From Streptomyces sp. V3I8 (GTDB taxonomy: Bacteria > Actinomycetota > Actinomycetes > Streptomycetales > Streptomycetaceae): 64,000 nt of DNA. A program made the translations under genes and the position numbers. This document shows, piece by piece, positions 28,088 to 36,886 of this stretch. The notes beneath the pieces were generated by a model that had not been told where the DNA came from, did not search any database, and saw only the letters and a program-made list of their open reading frames with translations. The stretch covers positions 6,448,001 to 6,512,000 of the forward strand of contig NZ_JAUSZL010000002.1 in assembly GCF_030817535.1 (NCBI RefSeq), given 5' to 3'. The stretch's first letter is position 1. Every line of letters begins with the position of its first letter.

Positions 28088-28728
28088 GCACCCCCGCCAA
28101 GCGGGTCGTCGTCTTCGACTACGGCTTCGGGAACGTCAGGTCCGCCGAACGCGCCCTCGCGCGCACCGGCGCCGAGGTCGAGATCACCCGTGACTTCGAC
28201 AAGGCCATGAACGCCGACGGGCTGCTGGTGCCGGGCGTCGGCGCCTTCGCCGCCTGCATGAAGGGCCTGCGGGAGGCGCGCGGCGACTGGATCGTCGGCC
28301 GCCGCCTCGCCGGCGGACGCCCCGTCATGGGCATCTGCGTCGGCATGCAGATCCTCTTCGAGCGCGGCATCGAGCACGGCGTCGAGACCGAGGGCCTCGA
28401 CGAGTGGCCCGGCTCGGTCGAGCCGCTGCAGGCCGACGTCGTGCCCCACATGGGCTGGAACACCGTCGAGGCACCGGCCGGCACCCGGCTCTTCGCCGGG
28501 CTCGACGAGGACGCGCGCTTCTACTTCGTGCACTCCTACGCCGTCCACGCGTGGTCCCTGGAAACCGCGAACCCGGCGATGCGCCCACCCCTCGTCACCT
28601 GGTCCACGCACGGCAAGCCCTTCGTGGCGGCCGTCGAGAACGGCGCCCTGTGGGCCACCCAGTTCCACCCCGAGAAGTCCGGCGACGCCGGAGCCCAGCT
28701 GCTCACCAACTGGATCGGAACCCTGTAG
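28084..28728 (+). CDS. hisH: imidazole glycerol phosphate synthase, glutamine amidotransferase subunit
   Basis: The 214-residue glutaminase half of IGP synthase; it passes ammonia to HisF. Class I triad residues are visible: Cys in [13 protein letters not shown] and His/Glu in [10 protein letters not shown]. The start is probably TTG 28084, which overlaps the previous stop and has GGAGG seven bases upstream; GTG 28078, two codons earlier, is too close to that site. The partner hisF lies three genes downstream. Confidence 0.93.
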   Translation: MSTPAKRVVVFDYGFGNVRSAERALARTGAEVEITRDFDKAMNADGLLVPGVGAFAACMKGLREARGDWIVGRRLAGGRPVMGICVGMQILFERGIEHGVETEGLDEWPGSVEPLQADVVPHMGWNTVEAPAGTRLFAGLDEDARFYFVHSYAVHAWSLETANPAMRPPLVTWSTHGKPFVAAVENGALWATQFHPEKSGDAGAQLLTNWIGTL

Positions 28729-28731
28729 ACC

Positions 28732-29466
28732 ATGGCCAAGCTCGAACTCCTCCCCGCCGTCGACGTCCGCGACGGCCAGGCCGTCCGGCTCGTGCACGGC
28801 GAGTCCGGCACGGAGACCTCGTACGGTTCCCCGCTCGAGGCGGCCCTCGCCTGGCAGCGGTCGGGCGCCGAGTGGCTGCACCTGGTGGACCTGGACGCCG
28901 CGTTCGGCACCGGCGACAACCGCGCGCTGATCGCCGAGGTCGCCGAACGCATGAAGGAACTGCGCATCAAGGTGGAGCTGTCCGGCGGCATCCGCGACGA
29001 CGACACCCTCGCCGCGGCCCTCGCCACCGGCTGCACCCGCGTCAACCTCGGCACCGCGGCTCTGGAGACCCCCGAGTGGGTCGCCGAGGTCATCGCCCGG
29101 CACGGCGACAGGATCGCGGTCGGCCTCGACGTCCGCGGCACCACCCTGCGCGGCCGCGGCTGGACCCGTGACGGCGGCGACCTCTACGAGACGCTGGAGC
29201 GCCTCGACAAGGAGGGCTGCGCGCGGTACGTCGTGACCGACATCGCCAAGGACGGCACCCTCCAGGGCCCGAACCTGGAGCTCCTGAAGAACGTCTGCGC
29301 GGCCACCGACCGGCCCGTGGTGGCCTCCGGAGGTGTCTCCTCGCTGGACGACCTGCGGGCCATCGCCGAACTCGTGCCCCTCGGCGTCGAGGGCGCGATC
29401 GTCGGGAAGGCCCTGTACGCCGAGGCGTTCACGCTGGAAGAGGCCCTCGCGGCGGTGGCCGTATGA
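28732..29466 (+). CDS. priA: bifunctional phosphoribosyl isomerase A (HisA/TrpF activities)
   Basis: A 244-residue (beta/alpha)8 barrel. In Streptomyces and Mycobacterium PriA isomerises both ProFAR (histidine pathway) and PRA (tryptophan pathway). The catalytic aspartates lie in [15 protein letters not shown] and [16 protein letters not shown], and the phosphate sites in ELSGGIRDD and [11 protein letters not shown]. No separate trpF is seen near the trp genes in this window, which fits the dual role. The dual function is family knowledge, not proven here. It sits three bases after hisH. Confidence 0.93.
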   Translation: MAKLELLPAVDVRDGQAVRLVHGESGTETSYGSPLEAALAWQRSGAEWLHLVDLDAAFGTGDNRALIAEVAERMKELRIKVELSGGIRDDDTLAAALATGCTRVNLGTAALETPEWVAEVIARHGDRIAVGLDVRGTTLRGRGWTRDGGDLYETLERLDKEGCARYVVTDIAKDGTLQGPNLELLKNVCAATDRPVVASGGVSSLDDLRAIAELVPLGVEGAIVGKALYAEAFTLEEALAAVAV

Positions 29467-29876
29467 GCGCCGTGCGACGCGTCATGACCGGCGCCCCCTG
29501 GGAGGACGCCTTCGGCTACTCCCGCGCGGTGGAGCTGCCGAACGGCCTGGTGCTGGTCTCCGGCTGCACCTCCGTGGTGGACGGGCAGATCGCCGGCGGC
29601 GGCCCGTACGAGCAGGCCGTCAACTCCTTCAAGGTCGCGCTGGCGGCCCTGGCGGAGCTCGGCCTCGGCCGCGAGCACGTCGTCCGCACCCGCATGTACC
29701 TCACGCACGCCCGGGACGTGGAGGACGTCGGCCGCGCCCACAAGGAGTTCTTCAACGCGGTCCGGCCGGCCTCGTCGCTGGTCATCGTCTCCGGTTTCGT
29801 GGACCCCGGCCTGGTGGTCGAGGTCGAGGTGGAGGCGTACCGGGACGCGGCCCCGGGGGAGGGGCCCGCCTCATGA
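29463..29876 (+). CDS. RidA/YjgF-like enamine deaminase
   Basis: A 137-residue member of the RidA/YER057c/UK114 family, which hydrolyses reactive enamine/imine intermediates made by PLP enzymes. [21 protein letters not shown], then [23 protein letters not shown] and [23 protein letters not shown] match the fold. The active-site Arg typical of true RidA is probably the R in VVRTRMYL. It overlaps priA and hisF by four bases each, so it is a true part of the his operon and may protect it from by-products. Confidence 0.85.
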   Translation: MSAVRRVMTGAPWEDAFGYSRAVELPNGLVLVSGCTSVVDGQIAGGGPYEQAVNSFKVALAALAELGLGREHVVRTRMYLTHARDVEDVGRAHKEFFNAVRPASSLVIVSGFVDPGLVVEVEVEAYRDAAPGEGPAS

Positions 29877-30628
29877 CCCTCGCCGTACGCGTCATCCCCT
29901 GCCTGGACGTCGACAACGGCCGGGTCGTCAAGGGCGTCAACTTCCAGAACCTGCGCGACGCGGGCGACCCCGTCGAGATGGCCAAGGTGTACGACGCCGA
30001 GGGCGCCGACGAGCTGACGTTCCTGGACATCACCGCGTCCTCCGGGAACCGGGAGACCACCTACGACGTGGTGCGCCGGACCGCCGAGCAGGTCTTCATC
30101 CCGCTCACCGTGGGCGGCGGCGTGCGCACCGGCGAGGACGTCGACAAGCTGCTGCGGGCCGGCGCCGACAAGGTCGGCGTGAACACCGCCGCCATCGCCC
30201 GCCCCGACCTGATCCGCGAGATCGCGGAGCGGTTCGGACGGCAGGTGCTGGTCCTGTCGGTGGACGCGCGCAGGACGGCCGCCGGGACCTTCGAGGTGAC
30301 CACCCACGGCGGCCGCAAGGGCACCGGCATCGACGCCGTCGAGTGGGCGCACCGGGCCGCCGAGCTGGGTGCGGGCGAGATCCTGCTCAACTCGATGGAC
30401 GCCGACGGCACCAAGGACGGCTACGACCTGGAGATGATCCGGGCCGTACGCAAGCACGTCACCGTGCCGGTCATCGCCTCCGGCGGCGCGGGTGGCCTCG
30501 CCGACTTCCCGCCGGCCGTCGACGCGGGCGCGGACGCCGTGCTGGCCGCCTCCGTCTTCCACTTCGGGGACCTGCGGATCGGCCAGGTGAAGCGGACGCT
30601 GCGGGAGGCGGGACACCCCGTGCGGTGA
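29873..30628 (+). CDS. hisF: imidazole glycerol phosphate synthase, cyclase subunit
   Basis: The 251-residue (beta/alpha)8-barrel synthase half of IGP synthase; with HisH it makes imidazole glycerol phosphate and [24 protein letters not shown] has the first catalytic Asp, [17 protein letters not shown] the second, and [13 protein letters not shown] a phosphate site. ATG overlaps the RidA-like stop. It is the last gene before the operon terminator. Confidence 0.96.
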   Translation: MTLAVRVIPCLDVDNGRVVKGVNFQNLRDAGDPVEMAKVYDAEGADELTFLDITASSGNRETTYDVVRRTAEQVFIPLTVGGGVRTGEDVDKLLRAGADKVGVNTAAIARPDLIREIAERFGRQVLVLSVDARRTAAGTFEVTTHGGRKGTGIDAVEWAHRAAELGAGEILLNSMDADGTKDGYDLEMIRAVRKHVTVPVIASGGAGGLADFPPAVDAGADAVLAASVFHFGDLRIGQVKRTLREAGHPVR

Positions 30629-30638
30629 CGTCCCGCCG

Positions 30639-30667
30639 AGAGCCCCGGCTGCGGCCGGGGCTCTTTT
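30639..30667 (+). terminator. intrinsic terminator of the his operon
   Basis: AGAGCCCCGGC and its exact complement form an 11-bp stem around TGCG, followed by a run of T. Hairpin plus T-tract is unusual in this GC-rich genome and gives a clean end to the operon 10 bases after hisF. Confidence 0.88.
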
Positions 30668-30683
30668 CGGCATAGGTACGAAA

Positions 30684-30717
30684 GAAAAGTTGCGCAATTT
30701 TTATTGCGCAACTTTTC
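30684..30717 (+). promoter_or_regulatory. perfect palindromic operator of the ArsR-type regulator
   Basis: AAAAGTTGCGCAAT and its exact inverse complement flank TTTT; with one more outer pair the stem is 15 bp. Each arm contains TTGCGCAA, itself a palindrome. The right arm contains the -35 hexamer of the regulator gene, so bound protein would block transcription. The AT-rich stretch stands out in 72% GC surroundings. Confidence 0.8.
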
Positions 30718-30732
30718 CTTCGTGTCTACGGT
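30704..30732 (+). promoter_or_regulatory. promoter of the ArsR-type regulator gene
   Basis: TTGCGC (30704-30709) and TACGGT (30727-30732) are 17 bases apart. The -10 ends six bases before ATG 30739, so the mRNA is probably leaderless. Confidence 0.6.
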
Positions 30733-30738
30733 GAGGTC

Positions 30739-31326
30739 ATGACCGGCACGGAGAACCACCCGATCACGGATCTGGGCACCCTCAAGGCCCTGGCCCACCC
30801 CCTGCGGATGCAGCTCTACCGGGGCCTGTGCGTGGCCCGCACCGCCACCGCCTCCCAGCTCGCCGAGCAGGTCGACGAAGCGGTCTCGCTGGTCAGCTAC
30901 CACCTGCGCAAACTCGCCGAGCACGGGCTGATCGAGGCGGCCGACCCGCAGAGCGGCGACGCCCGCGAACGCTGGTGGCGGCCCGCCACCCAGGGCGTGA
31001 GCATCAGGGACAAGGACTTCCGGTACGCACCCGAGCGGGCCGCCGCGCACCTCGCCGCCACCCGGCTCTTCCACCAGCAGCGGTCCGACCTGTACCGCCG
31101 TTATCTCGACGAACGCCTCACCTGGGGCCCCGAATGGAACTCGGCCGCCCCGGACAACGAGTCCCTGCTGCGGCTGACCGCCGCCGAACTGGCCGAGCTG
31201 AGCGAGGAGTTGCTCGCCCTCGCGAAGAAGTACGACGAGAGGGGGAGGGCCGCCGAGGCCGCCGGCGAGACCGAGGGGCGCGAGAACGTCGCGCTGCACG
31301 CGCTCGCGTTCCCGTTCCGTGCCTGA
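30739..31326 (+). CDS. ArsR-family winged-helix transcriptional regulator
   Basis: A 195-residue protein with an N-terminal winged helix (residues about 8-85: LGTLKALAHPLRMQLYRGL, TASQLAEQVDEAVSLVSYHLRKLAEHGLIE) of the ArsR type without metal-binding cysteines. The C-terminal half is helical and charged, probably for dimerisation or ligand sensing. The adjacent operator overlapping its own promoter and the MFS gene 77 bases downstream suggest a self-repressing regulator of an efflux pump. The ligand is unknown. Confidence 0.88.
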   Translation: MTGTENHPITDLGTLKALAHPLRMQLYRGLCVARTATASQLAEQVDEAVSLVSYHLRKLAEHGLIEAADPQSGDARERWWRPATQGVSIRDKDFRYAPERAAAHLAATRLFHQQRSDLYRRYLDERLTWGPEWNSAAPDNESLLRLTAAELAELSEELLALAKKYDERGRAAEAAGETEGRENVALHALAFPFRA

Positions 31327-31368
31327 CAGCTTCTGCGCCTGACACCTTCTGCGCCTGACGGCTTCCGT
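31321..31368 (+). repeat. three 16-base tandem repeats between regulator and exporter genes
   Basis: GCCTGACAGCTTCTGC, GCCTGACACCTTCTGC and a diverged third unit GCCTGACGGCTTCCGT follow each other from the last codons of the regulator into the gap before the MFS gene. Confidence 0.65.
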
Positions 31369-31403
31369 GTCCGGCAGTCCGTGCGTCCGAGGAGGCCACC
31401 GAC

Positions 31404-32684
31404 GTGACCGTCACCCCCGCGATGTCCGAACCGGTGACCGGGGAACGCCCCGCCCACCGCGACCCCGACGTCCTGCGCTGGCTCGGCGCGTACGCCTCCT
31501 CGGCGATCGGCGACAACATCTACTACGTGGCGCTGTCCTGGGCCGCCGTGCAGGCCGGCACGCCTTCGCAGGCCGGACTGGTGATGGCCGTGAGCGCCGT
31601 GCCGCGCGCCCTGCTCATGCTGGGTGGCGGAGTGGTCGCCGACCGTTTCGGACCGCGGCGCGTGCTGATCGCCGGCAACGGCGCGCGGTGCGCCGCGGTG
31701 GTCGCCGTCGCCGTCCTGCTGCTGGTGAGCAGCCCCGGACTGTGGCTGCTGGGACTGCTCGCCCTGGTCTTCGGCGCGGTCGACGCCATGCTCATGCCCG
31801 CACTCGGGGCGCTGCCCACCCGGATCGCCCCCCGCGGCCAGCTGGCCCGGGTGCAGGGCATGCGCGGCATGGCGAGCCGCCTCGCCCACGTGGTGGGCGC
31901 CCCGCTCGGCGGCCTCTGCGTGGCCCTCGGCGGAGCGGCGGCGGCCTTCGGCGCGGCGGCGCTGCTCTTCGCGGCGGCGCTGCTCTTCGCGACGGCGCTG
32001 CCGCTGCTCATGGCCGTACGGATGGGGCGAGGACCTCAGGAGTGGTCCGCCGGACAGGAGGCGCCCGGCAGGCCGCCGGCGTCCCGGGAACTGCGCGACG
32101 GGCTGCGCCACATCCGCCGCAACCCCGTCCTGGCCCGGCTCATGGCGGTCATAGCGCTCAGCGACCTCGGGTTCGTCGGACCGCTGAACGTCGGCCTGAT
32201 CCTGCTCGCGGACGAGCGCGGCTGGGGCGCCGCGGGGATGGGCTGGGTGCTGGCCGGTTTCGGGGCCGGGGCGGGGGCGATGTCCCTGCTGCTGACCGTG
32301 CGGGGCCGCGTGCCGCGGGCGGGGCTGGTGCTGTCCGTGTCGATCGGCGTCGGGGCCGTCGCCATCGGGGCGCTCGCGTACGTGCCGACGCTCGCCGCCG
32401 CCGTCGGCACGGCGCTCGCCGTCGGGCTCCTCGCCGGGCTCAGCGGCACGCTCTGCGGAGCACTCGTGCAGACCGAGTCGGATCCCGCGTACGTCGGGCG
32501 CGTCACCTCCGTGTCGGGCCTCTTCAGCCTCGGGCTCGCCCCGCTCACGTTCCCGGTGACCGGCGCGGCGATCGCCCGGTGGGGAACCGGTCCCGTCTTC
32601 GCCGCCAGCGCGGGCGTGTGCGTGCTCGGCGGACTGATCGGTCTGAGCTCCCGGGCACTGCGCCACGCGGAGCTTCCCGGCTAG
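31404..32684 (+). CDS. MFS transporter, probable efflux pump
   Basis: A 426-residue protein with about twelve membrane helices. SSAIGDNIYYVALSWAAVQAG and GGGVVADRFGPRRVLIAGNG (the loop 2-3 motif of MFS proteins) are at residues about 30-95. The central loop (about 205-235) is hydrophilic, followed by the second six helices. It resembles drug-efflux MFS proteins of the Enterobactin-exporter/DHA3 group. Substrate unknown. GTG at 31404 has GGAGG nine bases upstream. It is probably controlled by the ArsR-type protein just upstream. Confidence 0.87.
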   Translation: MTVTPAMSEPVTGERPAHRDPDVLRWLGAYASSAIGDNIYYVALSWAAVQAGTPSQAGLVMAVSAVPRALLMLGGGVVADRFGPRRVLIAGNGARCAAVVAVAVLLLVSSPGLWLLGLLALVFGAVDAMLMPALGALPTRIAPRGQLARVQGMRGMASRLAHVVGAPLGGLCVALGGAAAAFGAAALLFAAALLFATALPLLMAVRMGRGPQEWSAGQEAPGRPPASRELRDGLRHIRRNPVLARLMAVIALSDLGFVGPLNVGLILLADERGWGAAGMGWVLAGFGAGAGAMSLLLTVRGRVPRAGLVLSVSIGVGAVAIGALAYVPTLAAAVGTALAVGLLAGLSGTLCGALVQTESDPAYVGRVTSVSGLFSLGLAPLTFPVTGAAIARWGTGPVFAASAGVCVLGGLIGLSSRALRHAELPG

Positions 32685-32865
32685 GGCGTTTCTTTCGGAC
32701 CGGCCCGGGTCCGCGGCGCCCGGCACGGCGCCTCACGGCGTCGTCGCACGACCCGGGTACGCCCGGTACGCGGATCACGCTCCGCCTCGCGACGCACCGC
32801 ACCGGACACCGCGGCCCGATCCGGCCTGATCCGACCCGATCCGGCCTGATCCGAAAGAAACGCCC
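32684..32865. mobile_element. MITE-like element with 16-bp perfect terminal inverted repeats
   Basis: GGGCGTTTCTTTCGGA (32684-32699) and its exact inverse complement (32850-32865) bound 150 bases with no coding capacity. The inner right side holds two tandem copies of a 20-base unit built from GATCCGGCCTGATCCG. The left end starts on the last base of the MFS stop codon. No target duplication is clear. It could be a small non-autonomous transposon relic; it could also fold as a long-stem terminator. Confidence 0.5.
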
Positions 32866-32921
32866 CAGCGGTCCGCGAGGTCACCCGCGCCCCGGCGGGG
32901 GCGCGGGCTCCCACGGCGGGC

Positions 32922-33557
32922 CTACAGGCCCAGTTTCTTCGTCTCGTGGAGCCTGGCGATTGCGTCCTTGTCGCCGTCCACCTCGACATCGGCCACGCCC
33001 TGCCGGCCGTGGGCGAAGAGGACCAGCTCGGAAGGCTCACCGGTGACCGTCACCACGGGGGCGCCCCGGTGCGCGACGACGGTCTGGCCGTCCGGGCGGC
33101 GCAGGACCAGGCCGGTGGGCGCGCCGCGGCCCATCAGCCGGGCCATCCGTTCCAGCCGGGACCACAGGGCGTCCTGGAACACCGGGTCGAGCACCCGGGG
33201 CACCCAGTCCGGCCGGGCACGGCGCACGTCCTCGGTGTGGACGTAGAACTCGATCGCGTTCGACGCCTCGTCCACCTGCTTGAGGGAGAACGGCGAGAAG
33301 CGCGGCGGTCCCGTACGGATCAGCTGGATCAGCTCCTCGTACGGCTTCGCGGCGAACTCCGCCATGACCCGCTCGAGACGCGACGCGAGCTGCTTGACGA
33401 GGATGCCGCCGGCCGCGTCCGGGCGGCGCTCGCGGATCACGACGTGGGCGGCGAGATCGCGGGTGTTCCAGCCCTCGCACAGGGTGGGGGCGTCCGGTCC
33501 CTCGGCCTCCAACAGGTCGGCGAGGAGAAGTCGTTCACGCTTGGCATGGGTCGACAT
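32922..33557 (-). CDS. TIGR03085 family (maleylpyruvate isomerase-like) metal-binding protein
   Basis: A 211-residue DinB/mycothiol-dependent-isomerase-like protein of the actinobacterial TIGR03085 group. [48 protein letters not shown] begins the four-helix bundle, and the His residues in AAHVV and [11 protein letters not shown] are likely metal ligands. Related proteins act in mycothiol chemistry, but the substrate is unknown. ATG at 33557 is seven bases after TAGGCT with no ribosome site. It is divergent from hisI. Confidence 0.85.
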   Translation of the reverse strand: MSTHAKRERLLLADLLEAEGPDAPTLCEGWNTRDLAAHVVIRERRPDAAGGILVKQLASRLERVMAEFAAKPYEELIQLIRTGPPRFSPFSLKQVDEASNAIEFYVHTEDVRRARPDWVPRVLDPVFQDALWSRLERMARLMGRGAPTGLVLRRPDGQTVVAHRGAPVVTVTGEPSELVLFAHGRQGVADVEVDGDKDAIARLHETKKLGL

Positions 33558-33564
33558 GCCTGCC

Positions 33565-33570
33565 AGCCTA
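33565..33570 (-). promoter_or_regulatory. -10-like element of a leaderless promoter (TIGR03085 gene)
   Basis: TAGGCT on the minus strand ends seven bases before ATG 33557. Confidence 0.5.
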
Positions 33571-33692
33571 CGACCGCCCCCGCGGTACGCCCACTTCTGC
33601 GGGCCACCGGTCTTTCGCCGAGCCCTCCGGCAGGACCTCCGGCGCGCACTCTCAGCCGGTGGACGCCGTCCGGGCGGGGCCGGCCGGCGCGG

Positions 33693-33698
33693 CACAAT
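33693..33698 (+). promoter_or_regulatory. -10-like element of a leaderless promoter (hisI)
   Basis: CACAAT ends seven bases before ATG 33706, and no Shine-Dalgarno sequence is present. Confidence 0.5.
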
Positions 33699-33705
33699 GG
33701 TCGGC

Positions 33706-34134
33706 ATGACCAGCACGCCCACGCCCCGCAGGCCCAGCGGCCTGGACCCCGAGATCGCCGCACGCCTCAGGCGCAGCGCCGACGGGCTCGTACCCGCCAT
33801 CGCCCAGCAGTACGACACCGGTGAGGTGCTGATGCTCGGCTGGATGGATGACGAGGCGCTGCACCGCACCCTGACGACCGGCCGGTGCACCTACTGGTCG
33901 CGCAGCCGCCAGGAGTACTGGGTCAAGGGCGACACCTCCGGCCACTTCCAGTGGGTCAGGTCCGTCGCCCTCGACTGCGACGCCGACACCGTGCTGGTCA
34001 GGGTCGACCAGGTCGGCGCCGCCTGCCACACCGGCGACCGCACCTGCTTCGACGCCGACGTGCTCCTGAAGGACGCCGGGGGCCCGGCGGACACCGGGGA
34101 CGCCGGTTCCGGCGTACCGGCCGTGGATCAGTAA
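33706..34134 (+). CDS. hisI: phosphoribosyl-AMP cyclohydrolase
   Basis: A 142-residue monofunctional cyclohydrolase (no HisE domain) that opens the purine ring of PR-AMP in the third step of histidine synthesis. The zinc and magnesium sites are visible in [15 protein letters not shown] and [39 protein letters not shown] is the core signature. The last about 20 residues are a low-complexity tail. It is separated from the main his operon by three unrelated genes and pairs instead with trpE. Confidence 0.95.
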   Translation: MTSTPTPRRPSGLDPEIAARLRRSADGLVPAIAQQYDTGEVLMLGWMDDEALHRTLTTGRCTYWSRSRQEYWVKGDTSGHFQWVRSVALDCDADTVLVRVDQVGAACHTGDRTCFDADVLLKDAGGPADTGDAGSGVPAVDQ

Positions 34135-34137
34135 GGT
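34132..34137 (+). promoter_or_regulatory. -10-like element for trpE, overlapping the hisI stop
   Basis: TAAGGT includes the TAA stop of hisI and ends eight bases before ATG 34146. trpE could therefore have its own leaderless transcript besides read-through from hisI. Confidence 0.4.
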
Positions 34138-34145
34138 CTGCGGCC

Positions 34146-35636
34146 ATGGACCTCGAGACCTTCCGCAAGCTGGCCACCGACCGGCGTGTCGTCCCCGTCA
34201 GCCGCAAGCTCCTCGCGGACGGCGACACGCCCGTCGCGCTCTACCGCAAGCTCGCCGCCGAACGCCCCGGCACCTTCCTCCTGGAGTCGGCGGAGAACGG
34301 GCGCACGTGGTCCCGCTACTCCTTCGTGGGCGTCCGCTCGGCCGCCACCCTCACCGAGCGCGACGGCCGGGCGCACTGGCAGGGCACCCCGCCGGTCGGG
34401 GTCCCCACCGACGGCGACCCCCTCGCGGCCCTGCGCGCCACCATCGAGGTCCTCCACACACCGCGCGACCTCACTCAGGACCAGGCACTGCCCCCGTTCA
34501 CCGGCGGCATGGTCGGCTATCTCGGCTACGACATCGTGCGCCGACTGGAGAAGATCGGCCCCGGCGAGCGCGACGACCTGAAACTGCCCGAGCTCACCAT
34601 GCTGCTCACCAGCGACCTCGCCGTCCTGGACCACTGGGACGGCTCGGTGCTGCTGATCGCCAACGCGATCAACCACAACGACCTCGACACCGGCGTCGAC
34701 GAGGCCTACCACGACGCCGTGGCCCGCCTCGACGCCATGGAGGCCGACCTCTCGCGGTCCGTCTCGCAGCCGCCCGCCGCGCTCCCGCCGTCCGAGCTCC
34801 CCGAGTACACCGCGCTGTGGGGCGGCCCCGACTACCAGGCCGCCGTGGACGACATCAAGGAACGCATCCGGGCCGGCGAGGCCTTCCAGGTCGTCCCCTC
34901 CCAGCGCTTCGAGACACCGTGCACGGCGAGCGCGCTGGACGTGTACCGGGTCCTGCGGGCGACCAACCCGTCCCCGTACATGTACCTCCTGCGCCTCGAC
35001 GGCTTCGACGTCGTGGGCTCCTCCCCGGAGGCCCTGGTCAAGGTCGAGGACGGGCAGGCGATGGTCCACCCCATCGCGGGCACCCGGCCGCGCGGCGCCA
35101 CCGTCCAGGAGGACCAGGCCCTCGCCGACGAGCTGATCTCCGACCCCAAGGAGCGCGCCGAGCACCTGATGCTCGTCGACCTGGGGCGCAACGACCTGGG
35201 ACGGGTCTGCGAGCCCGGCTCCGTGGAGGTCGTCGACTTCATGTCCATCGAGCGCTACTCGCACGTCATGCACATCGTGTCCACGGTCACCGGCAGGGTC
35301 GCCGAGGGGCGTACGGCCTTCGACGTACTGACCGCCTGCTTCCCCGCGGGCACCCTCTCCGGCGCCCCGAAGCCCCGGGCGATGCAGATCATCGACGAGC
35401 TGGAGCCCTCGCGGCGCGGTCTGTACGGCGGCTGCGTCGGCTACCTCGACTTCGCGGGCGACTCCGACACCGCCATCGCCATCCGTACCGCCCTGCTGCG
35501 GGACGGCACGGCGTACGTCCAGGCGGGCGCCGGGGTCGTCGCCGACTCGGACCCGGTCGCCGAGGACACCGAGTGCCGCAACAAGGCGGCCGCGGTGCTC
35601 CGCGCGGTCCACTCGGCCAACCGGTTCTCGCGGTGA
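34146..35636 (+). CDS. trpE: anthranilate synthase component I
   Basis: A 496-residue chorismate-using enzyme; with a TrpG glutaminase (not in this window) it makes anthranilate. [18 protein letters not shown] near residue 40 is the tryptophan feedback site region. [19 protein letters not shown], then [65 protein letters not shown] and [12 protein letters not shown] form the catalytic domain. It begins 11 bases after hisI. There is no leader peptide or attenuator before it, unlike some other Streptomyces trpE genes. Confidence 0.96.
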   Translation: MDLETFRKLATDRRVVPVSRKLLADGDTPVALYRKLAAERPGTFLLESAENGRTWSRYSFVGVRSAATLTERDGRAHWQGTPPVGVPTDGDPLAALRATIEVLHTPRDLTQDQALPPFTGGMVGYLGYDIVRRLEKIGPGERDDLKLPELTMLLTSDLAVLDHWDGSVLLIANAINHNDLDTGVDEAYHDAVARLDAMEADLSRSVSQPPAALPPSELPEYTALWGGPDYQAAVDDIKERIRAGEAFQVVPSQRFETPCTASALDVYRVLRATNPSPYMYLLRLDGFDVVGSSPEALVKVEDGQAMVHPIAGTRPRGATVQEDQALADELISDPKERAEHLMLVDLGRNDLGRVCEPGSVEVVDFMSIERYSHVMHIVSTVTGRVAEGRTAFDVLTACFPAGTLSGAPKPRAMQIIDELEPSRRGLYGGCVGYLDFAGDSDTAIAIRTALLRDGTAYVQAGAGVVADSDPVAEDTECRNKAAAVLRAVHSANRFSR

Positions 35637-35729
35637 GACGCGCAAAATTTGAGGGCGAGACCCGGACATACGCACCCAGTGCGACGTGGCTCACGTGTTC
35701 CCGGGTGACGGTTCGCCCGGGGTTCAGGC

Positions 35730-35735
35730 GATAGT
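35730..35735 (+). promoter_or_regulatory. -10-like element of a leaderless promoter (trp-associated membrane protein)
   Basis: GATAGT ends seven bases before GTG 35743. Confidence 0.45.
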
Positions 35736-35742
35736 GGGGTAC

Positions 35743-36375
35743 GTGACTGCTGTACCGCACCCCCGATCCGATGCCCCCGGACCCGCCCGGTCCGGCCGCC
35801 GAAGCCTCGGCCTCGCCCTGCTCTTCGGCGCGCTGGGCGCGGCCGTCGTGCTGCTCGCCACCCGGCGCGGCTGGTCGGACGGCACCGCGACCGTGGCCGG
35901 TGGCGAGTTCCCGCTGAGCGCGGTGGGCAGTGACGTCACGGGCGTCCCCGCCTCCCTGGCGATAGTGGGACTCGCCTCGCTCGTCGCCGTCTTCGCCGTC
36001 AAGCGGGCCGGCCGCCGGCTCGTCGCCGGGCTGCTCGCGCTGTCCGGCGCGGGGACCATCGCCTCGGCGCTCCTCGGCGTCTCCGACAGCTCCGCGCTCG
36101 ACGAGAAGGCCGCGGCGGCGACCGGGGACACGGCGGCGACCGTGGACACGATGACGCACACCGCCTGGCCGTACGTGGCCGCGGCGGGCGGCCTGCTACT
36201 GCTCCTCGCGGGGCTGCTCGCACTGCGGTACGGGCGGTCGTGGCCGGCCATGTCCGGACGGTACGAGCGGGACGGGACACCCCGTCCGCGCCGGGCCCGG
36301 GCGGCGGCCGACCCGGACCGGCCCGAGGAGATCTGGAAGGCGCTGGACCGGGGCGAGGATCCCACCAGCGCGTAG
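35743..36375 (+). CDS. TIGR02234 family trp-operon-associated membrane protein
   Basis: A 210-residue protein with four membrane helices at about 20-40, 62-82, 88-110 and 140-160, and a charged cytoplasmic tail ending PDRPEEIWKALDRGEDP. This is the actinobacterial family repeatedly found beside trpE or trpC (Trp_oprn_chp). Its role is unknown; transport or regulation linked to tryptophan has been guessed from position only. GTG 35743 follows GATAGT by seven bases; the in-frame upstream start at 35686 has no support. Confidence 0.87.
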   Translation: MTAVPHPRSDAPGPARSGRRSLGLALLFGALGAAVVLLATRRGWSDGTATVAGGEFPLSAVGSDVTGVPASLAIVGLASLVAVFAVKRAGRRLVAGLLALSGAGTIASALLGVSDSSALDEKAAAATGDTAATVDTMTHTAWPYVAAAGGLLLLLAGLLALRYGRSWPAMSGRYERDGTPRPRRARAAADPDRPEEIWKALDRGEDPTSA

Positions 36376-36400
36376 GCGTTCCACTCGGCCGCGGAATCTC

Positions 36401-36456
36401 GGGTGCGGGCCGGTGGGGGTTTGTCGCGCCGTTCCCCGCGCCCCCGAAGGCGCCCC
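36401..36456 (+). repeat. dispersed GC-rich intergenic repeat, copy 4
   Basis: GGGTGCGGGCCGGTGGGGGT then TTGTCGCGCCGTTCCCCGCG and CCCCCGAAGGCGCCCC. It starts 26 bases after the TIGR02234 gene stop. Confidence 0.85.
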
Positions 36457-36553
36457 CGGACGGGCGCCACCCCCCGGCTCATCGCATGCGTGCCGGTGCG
36501 GGACAATGGACTGAGCGTTTGGTTCATCTTCTTTCAGCAACGAGGAGCATGTC

Positions 36554-36790
36554 ATGGCGGGCAGCAGCCACGGTCACACCCCGGCCGCCTGGACCGGTGT
36601 CATCATCGCCTTCATCGGATTCTGCGTCGCCGGTGCCTTCATGGTGATGGCCAGCCCGCTGGGCTTCTGGGCCGGCATGGTCATCGTCGTCCTCGGTGGC
36701 GTGGTCGGCGTGGCCATGCGCGCGGCGGGCCTCGGCCAGCCGAAGGGCACGCACCCGACCCACGACGTGGCGTCGGCCGCCGGTAACTGA
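36554..36790 (+). CDS. HGxxPAAW family small membrane protein
   Basis: A 78-residue protein with the family signature SHGHTPAAWTGV at the N-terminus, two membrane helices (about 14-34 and 36-57) and a short tail (KGTHPTHDVASAAGN). Actinobacterial family of unknown role, usually near trp genes. ATG 36554 follows GAGGAG by seven bases. A -10-like ACAATG lies about 45 bases upstream (about 36503), so this gene has a proper leader, unlike its neighbours. Confidence 0.88.
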   Translation: MAGSSHGHTPAAWTGVIIAFIGFCVAGAFMVMASPLGFWAGMVIVVLGGVVGVAMRAAGLGQPKGTHPTHDVASAAGN

Positions 36791-36873
36791 CCCGGGTCGT
36801 ACGGGAGGCGGAGCCGGCTCCGGGAGAGCACCGGACCCGCCTCCCACCGCGTGCGGCATCCATCCCGGCGCGG

Positions 36874-36879
36874 CAGAAT
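36874..36879 (+). promoter_or_regulatory. -10-like element of a leaderless promoter (DUF2752 gene)
   Basis: CAGAAT ends seven bases before GTG 36887. Confidence 0.5.
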
Positions 36880-36886
36880 GCGACGG

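Noticed and set aside
30684..30717. The 15-bp palindrome as a second his-operon terminator
   Set aside because: A full hairpin-plus-T terminator already lies 17 bases upstream, and the palindrome overlaps a well-spaced promoter, so an operator is more likely.
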